Source: Anaerolineales bacterium UBA2200
GTDB taxonomy: Bacteria; Chloroflexota; Anaerolineae; UBA2200
NCBI GenBank assembly: GCA_002327925.1
Contig: DCVA01000024.1
Coordinates: 1 to 64,000 of the forward strand
Reading direction: 5' to 3'
DNA: 64,000 nucleotides
The notes under the pieces are model-generated. The model was not told where the DNA came from, did no database searches, and saw nothing but the letters and a program-made list of their open reading frames with translations. Below, one piece after another: positions 24,931-33,773 of the stretch. The position numbers and the translations under genes are program-made. Each line of letters opens with the position of its first letter. The first letter of the stretch is position 1.

Positions 24931-26676
24931 ATGCCCATTCGATTGTTGCCGCCACAGGTAGCGAACAAGATCGCGGCCGGCGAGGTCGTCGAGCGACCTG
25001 CCTCCGTGGTCAAGGAGCTGCTCGAGAACGCGATCGACGCGGGGGCCACGGACATCCGCATCGAAATCCGGCAGGGCGGAAGACGGCTGATCCGCGTCAG
25101 TGACAATGGCAGCGGCATTCCTGCTGCCGAGGTGGCACTGGCCTTCTCCCGCCACGCCACCAGCAAGATCGCCACAGAGGATGACCTGTTTCGGATTCAC
25201 ACCCTGGGTTTCCGAGGCGAGGCGCTCGCCAGCATCGGCGCCGTGTCCCATACGACCCTGTCCACGCTCGCCCGCGGCGAAGACGTGGGCACCGAGCTGC
25301 GCATCGAAGGGGGCGAGCTGAAGGAGAGCCGAATCTACGGTGGCGTGGCCGGAACTCTTGTCAGCGTCGAGAACCTGTTCTTCAATACACCGGCCCGACT
25401 CAAGTTCTTGCGCTCAGAGCCCACTGAGAGCAGCCACATCACCAAGCTGGTGAGCGCTTATGCGATGGCCTATCCTGGCCTGCGCTTTCAGCTGACAGAC
25501 AACGGTCGCCTGACCCTGCAGTCTCCAGGGAATGGACGGCTTCTGGACGTCCTGGTGAAGGTGTTTGGGCTGGACACGGCTCAGCAGATGCTGGAGCTGC
25601 CACCTCAGGACGGCGAGCACTCTGCCCCAACCGCCGACGGTGTTCGCGTTGACGGCTATGTCGGCGCCCCAAGCCAGCATCGCGCCTCGCGGGATTATCA
25701 GCTCCTCTTCGTCAATCAGCGTTGGATTCAGGATCGATCGCTGAGCTTTGCCGTCGAGGAAGCGTACCGCACTCTGCTCCCCGCAGGGCGCTATCCAATC
25801 GCCGTGCTCCGCATCGCCATGGACCCTCAAGACCTGGATATCAACGTGCACCCCACCAAGCGCGAGGTACGCTTTAGGGAACCCCGCGCCGTGTTCGCCG
25901 CCGTGCAGCGGGCCGTCCGATCCCTGATCTTGGATCAGGCCCCGGTCGCTCCGATGCCTGCGCTGCCCAAGCCCGTTACTCCTGAGTTTTGGTCCCAGCG
26001 GGCCGGCAGCCCCTGGGGCATGAGAGGCACAACCGGTACGGCCGGGCAAGCTCAGATGGCCCTGGAGGTCCAGCGCACCCCGGACACCTCACGACCCATG
26101 CACGAGCAGTTACCGATGCTGCGGGTTCTCGGACAGATTCGCCAGATGTACATCATCGCCGAGGGTCCGGACGGGCTCTACCTGGTGGATCAGCACTCTG
26201 CGCACGAACGGATACTCTTCGACCAACTGCTGGCGGAGAAGCAGGTGATGTCGATTGCGGTGCAGAACCTGCTGCAGCCTCTGACCCTTGAGCTATTGCC
26301 CCAGCACCAGGCCGCCATGGAGGTGGCTGGCCCGCAGCTCGCCGAACTGGGCTTTGACATTTCGCCCTTTGGAGGAGCCACTTACCTCGTCCGCGCCATC
26401 CCCGGCCTGCTAGAGCCGGATGAAATCCGCGAGGTCCTGCTCGAGTTGCTCGATTCCGCCAGCGCCGGACACGACTCGGCCGCGAACCCAGAGGCCATGC
26501 TGGAGGTAATTGCCTGCCACAGCGCAGTACGCGCCGGTCAGACCCTGACCCTGGACGAGTCGCGCGAGCTTATCCGACAGCTCGAAAAGACCACCAGCCC
26601 CTACACCTGCCCACACGGTAGACCCACCATGATTCACCTCAGCACGGCGTTGTTGGAGCGAAGCTTTCAACGCTGA
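24931..26676 (+). CDS. mutL: DNA mismatch repair protein MutL
   Basis: 581 residues. The N-terminal GHKL ATPase has IAAGEVVERPASVVKELLENAIDAGA (residues 13-38), DNGSGI, and FRGEALASI. The C-terminal dimerisation/endonuclease domain has DQHSAHERILFD, which resembles the nicking-endonuclease motif DQHA-x2-E-x4-E with Ser and Asp substitutions. ACHSAVRAG and CPHGRP complete the metal site, so it is likely an endonucleolytic MutL. mutS is not in the window. ATG 24931 begins at the family N-terminus; an in-frame start 15 bases earlier is less likely. Confidence 0.93.
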   Translation: MPIRLLPPQVANKIAAGEVVERPASVVKELLENAIDAGATDIRIEIRQGGRRLIRVSDNGSGIPAAEVALAFSRHATSKIATEDDLFRIHTLGFRGEALASIGAVSHTTLSTLARGEDVGTELRIEGGELKESRIYGGVAGTLVSVENLFFNTPARLKFLRSEPTESSHITKLVSAYAMAYPGLRFQLTDNGRLTLQSPGNGRLLDVLVKVFGLDTAQQMLELPPQDGEHSAPTADGVRVDGYVGAPSQHRASRDYQLLFVNQRWIQDRSLSFAVEEAYRTLLPAGRYPIAVLRIAMDPQDLDINVHPTKREVRFREPRAVFAAVQRAVRSLILDQAPVAPMPALPKPVTPEFWSQRAGSPWGMRGTTGTAGQAQMALEVQRTPDTSRPMHEQLPMLRVLGQIRQMYIIAEGPDGLYLVDQHSAHERILFDQLLAEKQVMSIAVQNLLQPLTLELLPQHQAAMEVAGPQLAELGFDISPFGGATYLVRAIPGLLEPDEIREVLLELLDSASAGHDSAANPEAMLEVIACHSAVRAGQTLTLDESRELIRQLEKTTSPYTCPHGRPTMIHLSTALLERSFQR

Positions 26677-26762
26677 GGTGGCGTGCTTGTCCTGGGCAAT
26701 CCAATCGACCTGCAACCAAGTTTGCGCGAACTGCGTATTGTGGTAGTGAAGGAGGCTTTGCA

Positions 26763-27239
26763 ATGACGGAGACTTTCTATCGTGACAAGTCCGGCGGGAT
26801 GATCGCCGGCGTCTGCGCCGGGCTGGCAGACTATTTCGGCGTGAGCCCAACCATCCTGCGCCTTGGTTTTGTGCTTCTGGCACTGGCGGGGGGACCGGGC
26901 GTGATGATCTACCTTGTCCTCTGGCTGATCCTTCCGGAGAAGGCGACTCTGGGCACCCGCCAGGGTGACACGGTGCAGCAGAATGCCCGGGACATCGGCG
27001 CGGAGGCCCGCAGCTTTGGCCGGGAACTGCAGGGTATGCTGGGCGGCAAGGGTGAGACGGCACAGGCTCCCAGCAAACGTGTGCTCTGGCTGGGAGGCAT
27101 CCTCATCCTGGTCGGCTTGATCTCGCTCGGCAGGTCGCTCGGCTGGTTCGGCTGGTTCCGCGAGGACCTCGCTTGGGCACTGGCCTTGATTCTGGCCGGA
27201 GGCGTGATGTTGTACCGGGCTCTGGGCAAGAAGCATTAG
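26763..27239 (+). CDS. PspC-domain membrane protein
   Basis: 158 residues. The N-terminal PspC domain (RDKSGGMIAGVCAGLADYFGV, then a helix ending in LVLWLILPEK) spans about residues 6-62. Two further hydrophobic segments near 105-125 and 133-150 follow. PspC proteins sense or respond to envelope stress. It is followed 38 bases later by a LiaF-like gene, a common pairing. A perfect GAAGGAGG site precedes the ATG. Confidence 0.8.
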   Translation: MTETFYRDKSGGMIAGVCAGLADYFGVSPTILRLGFVLLALAGGPGVMIYLVLWLILPEKATLGTRQGDTVQQNARDIGAEARSFGRELQGMLGGKGETAQAPSKRVLWLGGILILVGLISLGRSLGWFGWFREDLAWALALILAGGVMLYRALGKKH

Positions 27240-27277
27240 CCGCGCCCGGCAAGGGAATGTGGAAAGGGAGGAAGATC

Positions 27278-28201
27278 GTGAATGAGAAAAGGCATCGTCC
27301 TGGCGTCTTGGGGCCTCTCATTCTGATCTCCATTGGCGTGCTCTTGTTGCTCAACCAGATGGGCATGCTGCCGGGCGATTTCTGGTGGTCGTTGTGGCGC
27401 TACTGGCCGGTCATTCTGATCCTTGCTGGCATCGAGGTGCTGTTCGGTGCAAGCGGCTCCAGGTGGCTGTACCTCCTGGGTGTCCTGCTGGCCATCGCAG
27501 TGCTCGGTGGGCTGATCGGCTATGCCATCCTGCGCGGGGACTCGACGGCCGGCGTACGCCCTTCCGCCGACACGGAAACTGTCAGTCAGGCCTTGCAGGA
27601 TGCCGATCGTGCCCTGGTGAATTTGCGGATGGGTGCGGGCGAGATCCGCCTCGGCGTTATCGAGAACTCACCGAACCTGGCAGAAGGTCGAGTTGACTAC
27701 TCGAAACGTTCCAGCAAGGTGGTGGAACGCTTTGACCTGCGCAGCGGCCGCGCAGAATGGACACTGAGCAGCGGGCAGGGCTCGAGCTCTATGCTGGCTG
27801 GCGAGGACCTGAATGAGAGATGGGATCTCAAACTCAGCTCGCGCGTGCCGCTGGAAGTAGATATCGAAATGGGTGCCGGCAAGGTTGCGGCCAACCTCAA
27901 AGACGTCAAGGCCTCCAATGTCGACATAGATCTCGCGGTCGGCGATGTCACAGTGACTCTCCCGGCTTCAGCCGGTACCGCCCGTCTGACCGTCAAGATG
28001 GCGGTCGGAGAGATAACAATCATCGCGCCCGCCGGCGTTGGCCTCAGGGTACGGCCCTCGAAGCTCTTGGGCTCCTTCGAGGTCAGCGGGCTCTCCATGT
28101 CGCAATCGGGCAGTTACTGGGTGACAGACAACTATGCCACTGCCGCCAATAAGGTCGATCTGCGAGCCGAGCTCGTGATCGGGTCGATCAAGGTCCGCTA
28201 A
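27278..28201 (+). CDS. LiaF/LiaI-like membrane protein with toast-rack domain
   Basis: About 307 residues. Three to four transmembrane helices lie in the first 95 residues (GPLILISIGVLLLLNQMG; WPVILILAGIEVLFG; LYLLGVLLAIAVLGGLIGYAI), the LiaF-type DUF5668 unit. A beta-helical toast-rack domain then runs to the C-terminus with repeated G-A-G-x-I/V and V-G-x-I/V turns. The GTG at 27278 follows GGGAGGAAG at ideal spacing and is preferred over ATG 27257. Likely an envelope-stress partner of the PspC protein. Confidence 0.75.
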   Translation: MNEKRHRPGVLGPLILISIGVLLLLNQMGMLPGDFWWSLWRYWPVILILAGIEVLFGASGSRWLYLLGVLLAIAVLGGLIGYAILRGDSTAGVRPSADTETVSQALQDADRALVNLRMGAGEIRLGVIENSPNLAEGRVDYSKRSSKVVERFDLRSGRAEWTLSSGQGSSSMLAGEDLNERWDLKLSSRVPLEVDIEMGAGKVAANLKDVKASNVDIDLAVGDVTVTLPASAGTARLTVKMAVGEITIIAPAGVGLRVRPSKLLGSFEVSGLSMSQSGSYWVTDNYATAANKVDLRAELVIGSIKVR

Positions 28202-28258
28202 CCGCTTCCGGAGGCTAGCCTAAAGCCTCGAGGACATCCTCAGGAACGAGAAGAAGAA

Positions 28259-28288
28259 AGCACGGGCAGCCTCATGACTGCCCGTGCT
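28259..28288 (-). terminator. intrinsic terminator of the class III aminotransferase gene
   Basis: An 11-bp perfect stem (28259-28269 with 28278-28288) with 8-base loop. On the minus strand it is followed by TTTCTTCTTCT. It lies between convergent genes and may also stop the LiaF-like transcript. Confidence 0.75.
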
Positions 28289-28322
28289 TGCACATCTAAC
28301 CCCTAGCTGGCCATGGAACCCG

Positions 28323-29648
28323 CTACTTCCCGGCCTCCGCCTCTGTCAGTGCCGCCTCGAAGATGCGCAGACCTTCGTCCACCAGATCCGCGCCGATGTT
28401 GAGAGGTGGGATGAACCGGATCGCGCTCATTCCGCAGGCCAGAACCAGCAGCCCTTTCTCAAAACACTTCTGTACCACCGTCTCGCGCAGGTCGACTGCC
28501 GGCTCCTTGGTGTCCTTGTCCTGAACCAGCTCCGTAGCAACCATCAAGCCCAGACCGCGTACGTCACCCATCGACTTGTGCCTCGACTGCATCTTCTTGA
28601 GCTGCTCCATGAACCGCTCGCCCATCACCTCGGCGTTCCGCATAAAGCCGCCCTCGATCAGGCGCAGGGTCGCCACAGCTGCGGCGCAGGAAACCGGGTT
28701 GCCGCCGAAGGTGTTGCCATGCGAGCCGGGATGCCAGGTCATCTGCCTCTTGCTGGCGACCATTGCCCCCAGCGGCATGCCTGAGGCGATGCCCTTGGCT
28801 ATGGTCACGATCTCCGGCACGATCCCCCAGTGCTCGATGGCGAACATCTTGCCCGTGCGGCCCATTCCCGCCTGAATCTCATCGTCGACGAGCAGGATGT
28901 CGTATTTGTCCGTCAGCTCGCGCAGCCGTTGATGGTAGAGCGGCGGCGGGACGACATAGCCGCCCTCGCCCTGAATGGGTTCCACAAACACCGCCGCCAC
29001 CTCCTCCGGTGACACCAGGCGACGGAAGAGCGTATCCTCTATGTACTTGACGCAGTAGACATCACAGGCCGGGTAGGTCTGATTGTAGGCGCAGCGGTAG
29101 CAGTAACCATAGGGAACGTGGGTGACGCCCGGAACCAGGGGCGAGAACCCGGCCCGCTGCACGTACTTGGATGCCGTCAGTGACAGGGCTCCCATACTGC
29201 GACCGTGAAACGCTCCGATGAAGGCGATCATCCGGCTGCAGCCTGTGGAGTAGCGTGCCAGCTTGAATGCCGCCTCGACCGACTCTGTGCCCGAATTGGT
29301 GAAGAACACCTGCTTGGGGTAGTTGCCAGGAACAAGGCGATTCAGCTTCTCCGCCAGTTCGATCTGCACCTGGTAGTAGAAATCCGTCCCGGACATGTGG
29401 ATGAACTTCTCAGCCTGATCCTTGATGGCCTGAACTACCTCGGGATGGCCGTGGCCGGTCGACACCACGGCGATTCCGGAGGTGAAATCGATGAACTGAT
29501 TGCCGTCCACGTCCCAGACCAGGCACCCCAGTCCGTGATCCATCACAAAGGGATAGGAGCGGGTATAGGATGGGGACATCACCGCCTCATCGCGGGTTAC
29601 CAGGCGTCGCGCGCGGCGGCCTGGCACTGGAAGCTTCGTTGCTGTCAT
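28323..29648 (-). CDS. class III aminotransferase (acetylornithine/GABA aminotransferase family)
   Basis: 441 residues. TNSGTESVEAAFKLAR binds PLP phosphate, AFHGRSMGALSLT follows, VDDEIQAGMGRTGKMFA holds the PLP aspartate, and the Schiff-base lysine is in TIAKGIASGMP. An unusual Cys-rich insert, YCYRCAYNQTYPACDVYC (near residues 182-199), with four cysteines, resembles the insert of archaeal and Thermococcales omega-aminotransferases/amino-acid racemases and might bind metal. Substrate undetermined (GABA, ornithine, or a racemase). It has its own promoter and terminator, so it is a single-gene unit. Confidence 0.83.
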   Translation of the reverse strand: MTATKLPVPGRRARRLVTRDEAVMSPSYTRSYPFVMDHGLGCLVWDVDGNQFIDFTSGIAVVSTGHGHPEVVQAIKDQAEKFIHMSGTDFYYQVQIELAEKLNRLVPGNYPKQVFFTNSGTESVEAAFKLARYSTGCSRMIAFIGAFHGRSMGALSLTASKYVQRAGFSPLVPGVTHVPYGYCYRCAYNQTYPACDVYCVKYIEDTLFRRLVSPEEVAAVFVEPIQGEGGYVVPPPLYHQRLRELTDKYDILLVDDEIQAGMGRTGKMFAIEHWGIVPEIVTIAKGIASGMPLGAMVASKRQMTWHPGSHGNTFGGNPVSCAAAVATLRLIEGGFMRNAEVMGERFMEQLKKMQSRHKSMGDVRGLGLMVATELVQDKDTKEPAVDLRETVVQKCFEKGLLVLACGMSAIRFIPPLNIGADLVDEGLRIFEAALTEAEAGK

Positions 29649-29734
29649 TGGTATATCCTCCTGACTGTGGAATTCTGAGGTTAGCTGCCTGTGGAACGGC
29701 GCACCGGAGTCCCTCGCCCAGTAAGCCGCTACCT

Positions 29735-29763
29735 ATTCTAACACGAAAGGCTGCTCTCGGCAA
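29735..29763 (-). promoter_or_regulatory. sigma70-type promoter for the class III aminotransferase gene
   Basis: On the minus strand TTGCCG (29758-29763), a 17-base spacer and TAGAAT (29735-29740). The gap 29649-29978 holds this promoter and the divergent hutH promoter; nothing else was found in it. Confidence 0.6.
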
Positions 29764-29815
29764 ACCAGTTCGCTGTAAGCGTGCCGGTCGCTTCCAGCAC
29801 CTGCCCCACAGGCAC

Positions 29816-29844
29816 TTGACAAGGCTTCTCATCTCGGGGACAAT
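29816..29844 (+). promoter_or_regulatory. putative promoter for hutH
   Basis: Perfect TTGACA (29816-29821), a 17-base spacer and GACAAT (29839-29844). This leaves a leader of about 130 bases before the hutH ATG. Confidence 0.55.
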
Positions 29845-29978
29845 AGCAGAGCCTATGGTCCGGTATAGGACGCGTCCTGCTCAGTTTCACCACCTACTGC
29901 GGAGGAGCGTCCCCGGTTCAACGTGGTCTGTTCTCGTGGGGACCGTTGAGGCGCATCTTCGACCGATGAGGTACCCAA

Positions 29979-31532
29979 ATGCGTTCCATCACCCTTGACG
30001 GCGAAAGCCTGAACATCTCTACAACGGTGGCCGTTGCCGACGCCTGGTCGAGACCGGAGGCGATCCACATCGAGCTGTCCGCAAAAGCCCGTGATAGAAT
30101 GAAGGCGTCGCGGGCGGTGGTGGAGCGTCTGGTCGATGATGGCCGAATCGTCTATGGCATCACCACTGGCTTCGGGGCTTTCAAGGATCGTGTGATCGCC
30201 CCGTCCGAGACTGCCGAGCTGCAGCGTAACCTTCTGATGAGCCACTCCGTTGGCGTGGGACCTGCACTGCCTGAAAACACCGTCCGCGCGATGATGCTCG
30301 TGCGTGCCAATGCCCTGGCCAAGGGCCATTCCGGGATTCGGCTGGAGACAGTCGAGGCCCTGCTCGAGCTGCTCAATCGGGGCGTGCATCCAGTAGTCCC
30401 TGCCCAGGGCTCTGTGGGCTCCAGCGGCGACCTGGCGCCTCTGGCTCACATGGCACTCGTACTCATCGGCCTGGGTGAGGCCGTCTACGGTGGCCAACGG
30501 ATGAGCGGTGCCGAGGCGCTGCGGCTGGCCGGACTTGCGCCGCTCTCCCTCCAGGCCAAAGAAGGCGTCGCCCTGCTGAACGGCACCAGTCTGATGACAG
30601 CCATCGGATGCCAGGCGCTTGACCGGGCCGGCCGGCTGCTCCAAGGTGCCGACGTGGCCGCCGCCATGAGCCTGGAAGCGCTGAAGGGCACTGTGCTCGC
30701 CTTTGACGCGCGCCTCCATGCCGCGCGACCTCACCCGGGCCAGGTGGCATGTGCAGGTCATCTCCGCGGCCTTCTGGACGGCAGTGAGCTGATTCGAGAG
30801 GCCAGCAGCACGGATGTGCAGGATCCGTACACCCTGCGCTGCATCCCTCAGGTCCACGGTGCCGTACGCGATGCCGTGGCTCAGGCCGGGCGTGTGTTGC
30901 TGGTCGAGCTCAACTCGGCCACGGACAACCCTCTGATATTCGTTGATGGGCCGGAAGGCGTCGCCCTCTCAGGGGGCAACTTCCACGGCGAGCCGGTGGC
31001 CCTGGTCATGGACTATATGGCGGTCGCGCTGACGGACCTTGGCAACATGACGGAACGACGTATCGCCCGCCTGCTGGACACGGCCAGCAACGGAGGCGTT
31101 CTACCGCCCTTCCTGACCAGGCACGGCGGTCTCCATTCGGGGTTGATGATGCTGCAGTACACAGCCGCGGCGCTGGCCTCCGAGAACAAGGTCCTGGCCC
31201 ACCCGGCTTCCGCGGACTCCATACCCACCTCTGCCAACACAGAGGATCACGTCAGTATGGGCACGATCGCCGCCCGGAAAGCTCTGCTGGTGATGGAGCA
31301 TGTCGAGACCATTGTCGCGCTCGAGCTGCTCTGCGCTGCCCAGGGCGTGGATTTTCGACGGCAGGACAACCCTGGCCTGCACCTCGGCAAGGGCACAGAG
31401 CCTGCTTACCAGGCGATTCGGCAGCGTGTGCCATTCATCGAAGCGGACACGGTGATGTATCCGCACATCGAGACACTCCGCAATCTGGTAAGAGGGGGAC
31501 TCCTCACGCGTGCGCCGGTTTCCGGCAAGTAG
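29979..31532 (+). CDS. hutH: histidine ammonia-lyase
   Basis: 517 residues. It deaminates L-histidine to urocanate and ammonia. H89 in LLMSHSVGVG is the position that marks histidine (not phenylalanine) lyases. YGITTGFGAF carries the catalytic tyrosine. The MIO-forming triad is Ser148-Ser149-Gly150 in GSVGSSGDLAPL instead of the common Ala-Ser-Gly. No urocanase or other hut gene is adjacent; tgt follows 65 bases later on the same strand. Confidence 0.9.
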   Translation: MRSITLDGESLNISTTVAVADAWSRPEAIHIELSAKARDRMKASRAVVERLVDDGRIVYGITTGFGAFKDRVIAPSETAELQRNLLMSHSVGVGPALPENTVRAMMLVRANALAKGHSGIRLETVEALLELLNRGVHPVVPAQGSVGSSGDLAPLAHMALVLIGLGEAVYGGQRMSGAEALRLAGLAPLSLQAKEGVALLNGTSLMTAIGCQALDRAGRLLQGADVAAAMSLEALKGTVLAFDARLHAARPHPGQVACAGHLRGLLDGSELIREASSTDVQDPYTLRCIPQVHGAVRDAVAQAGRVLLVELNSATDNPLIFVDGPEGVALSGGNFHGEPVALVMDYMAVALTDLGNMTERRIARLLDTASNGGVLPPFLTRHGGLHSGLMMLQYTAAALASENKVLAHPASADSIPTSANTEDHVSMGTIAARKALLVMEHVETIVALELLCAAQGVDFRRQDNPGLHLGKGTEPAYQAIRQRVPFIEADTVMYPHIETLRNLVRGGLLTRAPVSGK

Positions 31533-31597
31533 CACATATCAGCCTCCCCGGCCCTGGTCCGGTTCCGGGCCTCGAGGCGCGACGGTCAGGAAAGTTC

Positions 31598-32827
31598 ATG
31601 CCGACACCATTTCGCTTTTCCCTGGAGAAGACAGACAGCCAGTCGCGGGCCAGAGCCGGCCTCTTCTCAACACCTCACGGTGACATTCGCACACCGGTCT
31701 TTGCCCCTGTAGGCACTCAGGGCACCGTCAAGACCTTGAGTCCGGACGAGTTGACCGACCTGGGGGCGTATCTGATACTGGCCAATACCTATCACCTGTA
31801 CCTCCGACCGGGCGCAGATGTGGTGCAGCGACTCGGCGGCCTGCACCGCTTCATGGCCTGGCCGGGACCCATACTCACCGACAGCGGCGGTTTTCAGGTA
31901 TTCAGTCTCTCCGGCTTGCGCAAGATTAGCAATGACGGCGTCACCTTTCGCTCGCACATAGATGGATCCGAACATTTCTTCTCTCCAGAGAAATCGGTGC
32001 AGGTGCAGGAAGCCCTCGGGGCCGACATCATCATGGCTTTTGACGAGTGCCCCGACCCCATGGATTATGACTACAACGTGGTGGCATTGCGTCGCACTCA
32101 CGGATGGGCCGCTCGCTGCCAGAAGGCCCAGACCCGCTCCGATCAGGCCCTATTCGGCATAGTGCAGGGTGGCATCTTTCCAGAGTTGCGCGAAGAGAGC
32201 GCTCGCTTTCTGAGCGCACTCGACCTGTCTGGCTATGCCATCGGAGGACTCAGCGTGGGCGAGCCAAAGGCCAAGACCATCGAAATGCTGGACCTGACTG
32301 TTCCTCTTCTGCCTCCCGACAAGCCGCGCTATTTGATGGGCGTCGGCTCGCCCGAGGACCTCTTCTCGGGCGTCGAGCGTGGCATCGACATCTTTGACTG
32401 TGCCCTGCCCACTCGTTTGGCCCGCAATGGGGCGCTCTTTACGTCCCACGGCAGGATCAATCTGCGCAATGCCGTGTTCGCAGGCGCGGAAGGTCCAATC
32501 GAGGAGGGATGCACCTGCTACACCTGCCAGCGCTTCTCAATGGCCTATCTGCACCACCTCTACAAGGCCGAGGAGATACTGGGACTCAGGCTGAACACGC
32601 TGCACAACGTGCACTTCTTGCTCGAGCTGATGCGCAATATCCGCAGCTCCATTCTTCAGGGCACTTTCGCCCATCTCAAAGCGGAATTCGTGAGCCGCTA
32701 CATACCGGTGCAGGACGACGCTCAGCGCCGTGAGAACCTGAGCCAACGTCGCGACCGCAAGGAGCCGGCAGCGAAACCTGGCCCACAGCGACGCGAGCGT
32801 AGCTCTTCGTCGCCGCTTGACGATTGA
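31598..32827 (+). CDS. tgt: tRNA-guanine transglycosylase
   Basis: 409 residues. It exchanges guanine-34 for preQ1 in tRNAs with GUN anticodons. PILTDSGGFQVFSL holds the general acid/base aspartate, and FDCALPTRLARNGALFT holds the nucleophilic aspartate region. The zinc site is C-x-C-x-x-C in CTCYTCQRF plus the histidine in LNTLHNVHF. The last 30 residues are a charged tail beyond the usual family end. It may be co-transcribed with hutH. Confidence 0.93.
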   Translation: MPTPFRFSLEKTDSQSRARAGLFSTPHGDIRTPVFAPVGTQGTVKTLSPDELTDLGAYLILANTYHLYLRPGADVVQRLGGLHRFMAWPGPILTDSGGFQVFSLSGLRKISNDGVTFRSHIDGSEHFFSPEKSVQVQEALGADIIMAFDECPDPMDYDYNVVALRRTHGWAARCQKAQTRSDQALFGIVQGGIFPELREESARFLSALDLSGYAIGGLSVGEPKAKTIEMLDLTVPLLPPDKPRYLMGVGSPEDLFSGVERGIDIFDCALPTRLARNGALFTSHGRINLRNAVFAGAEGPIEEGCTCYTCQRFSMAYLHHLYKAEEILGLRLNTLHNVHFLLELMRNIRSSILQGTFAHLKAEFVSRYIPVQDDAQRRENLSQRRDRKEPAAKPGPQRRERSSSSPLDD

Positions 32828-32893
32828 CCTCGTGCCCGGCTGGCCTCATTTCGGACCGCGGGCCAAGCATCCAGTCAGTAAGAAAGGCATCGT

Positions 32894-33760
32894 GTGAGCA
32901 TATTGCAGGCAATCGTGCTTGGAATCGTACAGGGGGCCACCGAATTCGTGCCGGTGAGCAGCTCGGCGCATCTCGTCCTGGTGCCCTGGGCCTTTGGGTG
33001 GCCCAATCTCGGACTTGCCTTTGACACGGTTCTGCACGTGGGCACCTTGCTGGCTGTCGTGGCTGTATTCTGGCGGGATCTGCTGGCAATGGCCTCTGCC
33101 TGGCTGGCCAGTCTGCCGGGAGTGTTCGCGCTGGTTCGGTCACTGCTCGACCGCTCGGATGGGCTGGACGCCAAGACTCCCTCCGCACTCACTCCAATGG
33201 CCCGGTTGGCCTGGTGTATCCTGCTCGCGACCATCCCCGCCGGCCTGATGGGCCTGCTCTGGGAGGATCAGTTCGAAGCATTGTTTAGCAGTCCCCTGTG
33301 GGTGGCCGTCTTTCTGCTTGTCACAGGGGTCTGGCTCTTCGCGGTTGAACGTCAGGCGCACGGGGCACGCGAGGCCGAGAACCTGTCCCTGCGACAGGCT
33401 CTCTTGATCGGTTTCGCCCAGGGTTGTTCCATCGCTCCTGGCATATCGCGGTCCGGTGCGACCATCGGGGCAGGATCGCTCCTCGGCCTGAGACGCGATG
33501 CTGCGGCCCGCTTCTCCTTCCTGCTCTCCACGCCCATTATTCTGGCCGCCGGTCTGCTTCAGGCCCGCAGGCTGCTGGAGGCAGGCGGTCTGGATGCCGG
33601 GTTTTGGACCATGCTCGCCGGCTTTCTGGCGGCGTTCGTCAGCGGACTGCTCTGCATCAGGTGGCTGCTCACTCTCCTGCGCCGGCATGGGCTGACCGCC
33701 TTCGCCGTATACTGCTGGGTGGTGGGTCTGCTCTCCATCGCCCTGTATGCGGCACGTTAG
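32894..33760 (+). CDS. uppP: undecaprenyl-diphosphatase
   Basis: 288 residues, polytopic membrane protein (about eight helices). The conserved GIVQGATEFVPVSSSAHLVL near the N-terminus and APGISRSGATIGAGSLLGL in the second half are the two active-site motifs of the BacA/UppP family. It recycles the lipid carrier for peptidoglycan and other envelope polymers. The start is GTG at 32894. A phosphate-binding lipoprotein gene follows 13 bases later. Confidence 0.93.
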   Translation: MSILQAIVLGIVQGATEFVPVSSSAHLVLVPWAFGWPNLGLAFDTVLHVGTLLAVVAVFWRDLLAMASAWLASLPGVFALVRSLLDRSDGLDAKTPSALTPMARLAWCILLATIPAGLMGLLWEDQFEALFSSPLWVAVFLLVTGVWLFAVERQAHGAREAENLSLRQALLIGFAQGCSIAPGISRSGATIGAGSLLGLRRDAAARFSFLLSTPIILAAGLLQARRLLEAGGLDAGFWTMLAGFLAAFVSGLLCIRWLLTLLRRHGLTAFAVYCWVVGLLSIALYAAR

Positions 33761-33773
33761 GGGCGGATCGCAT

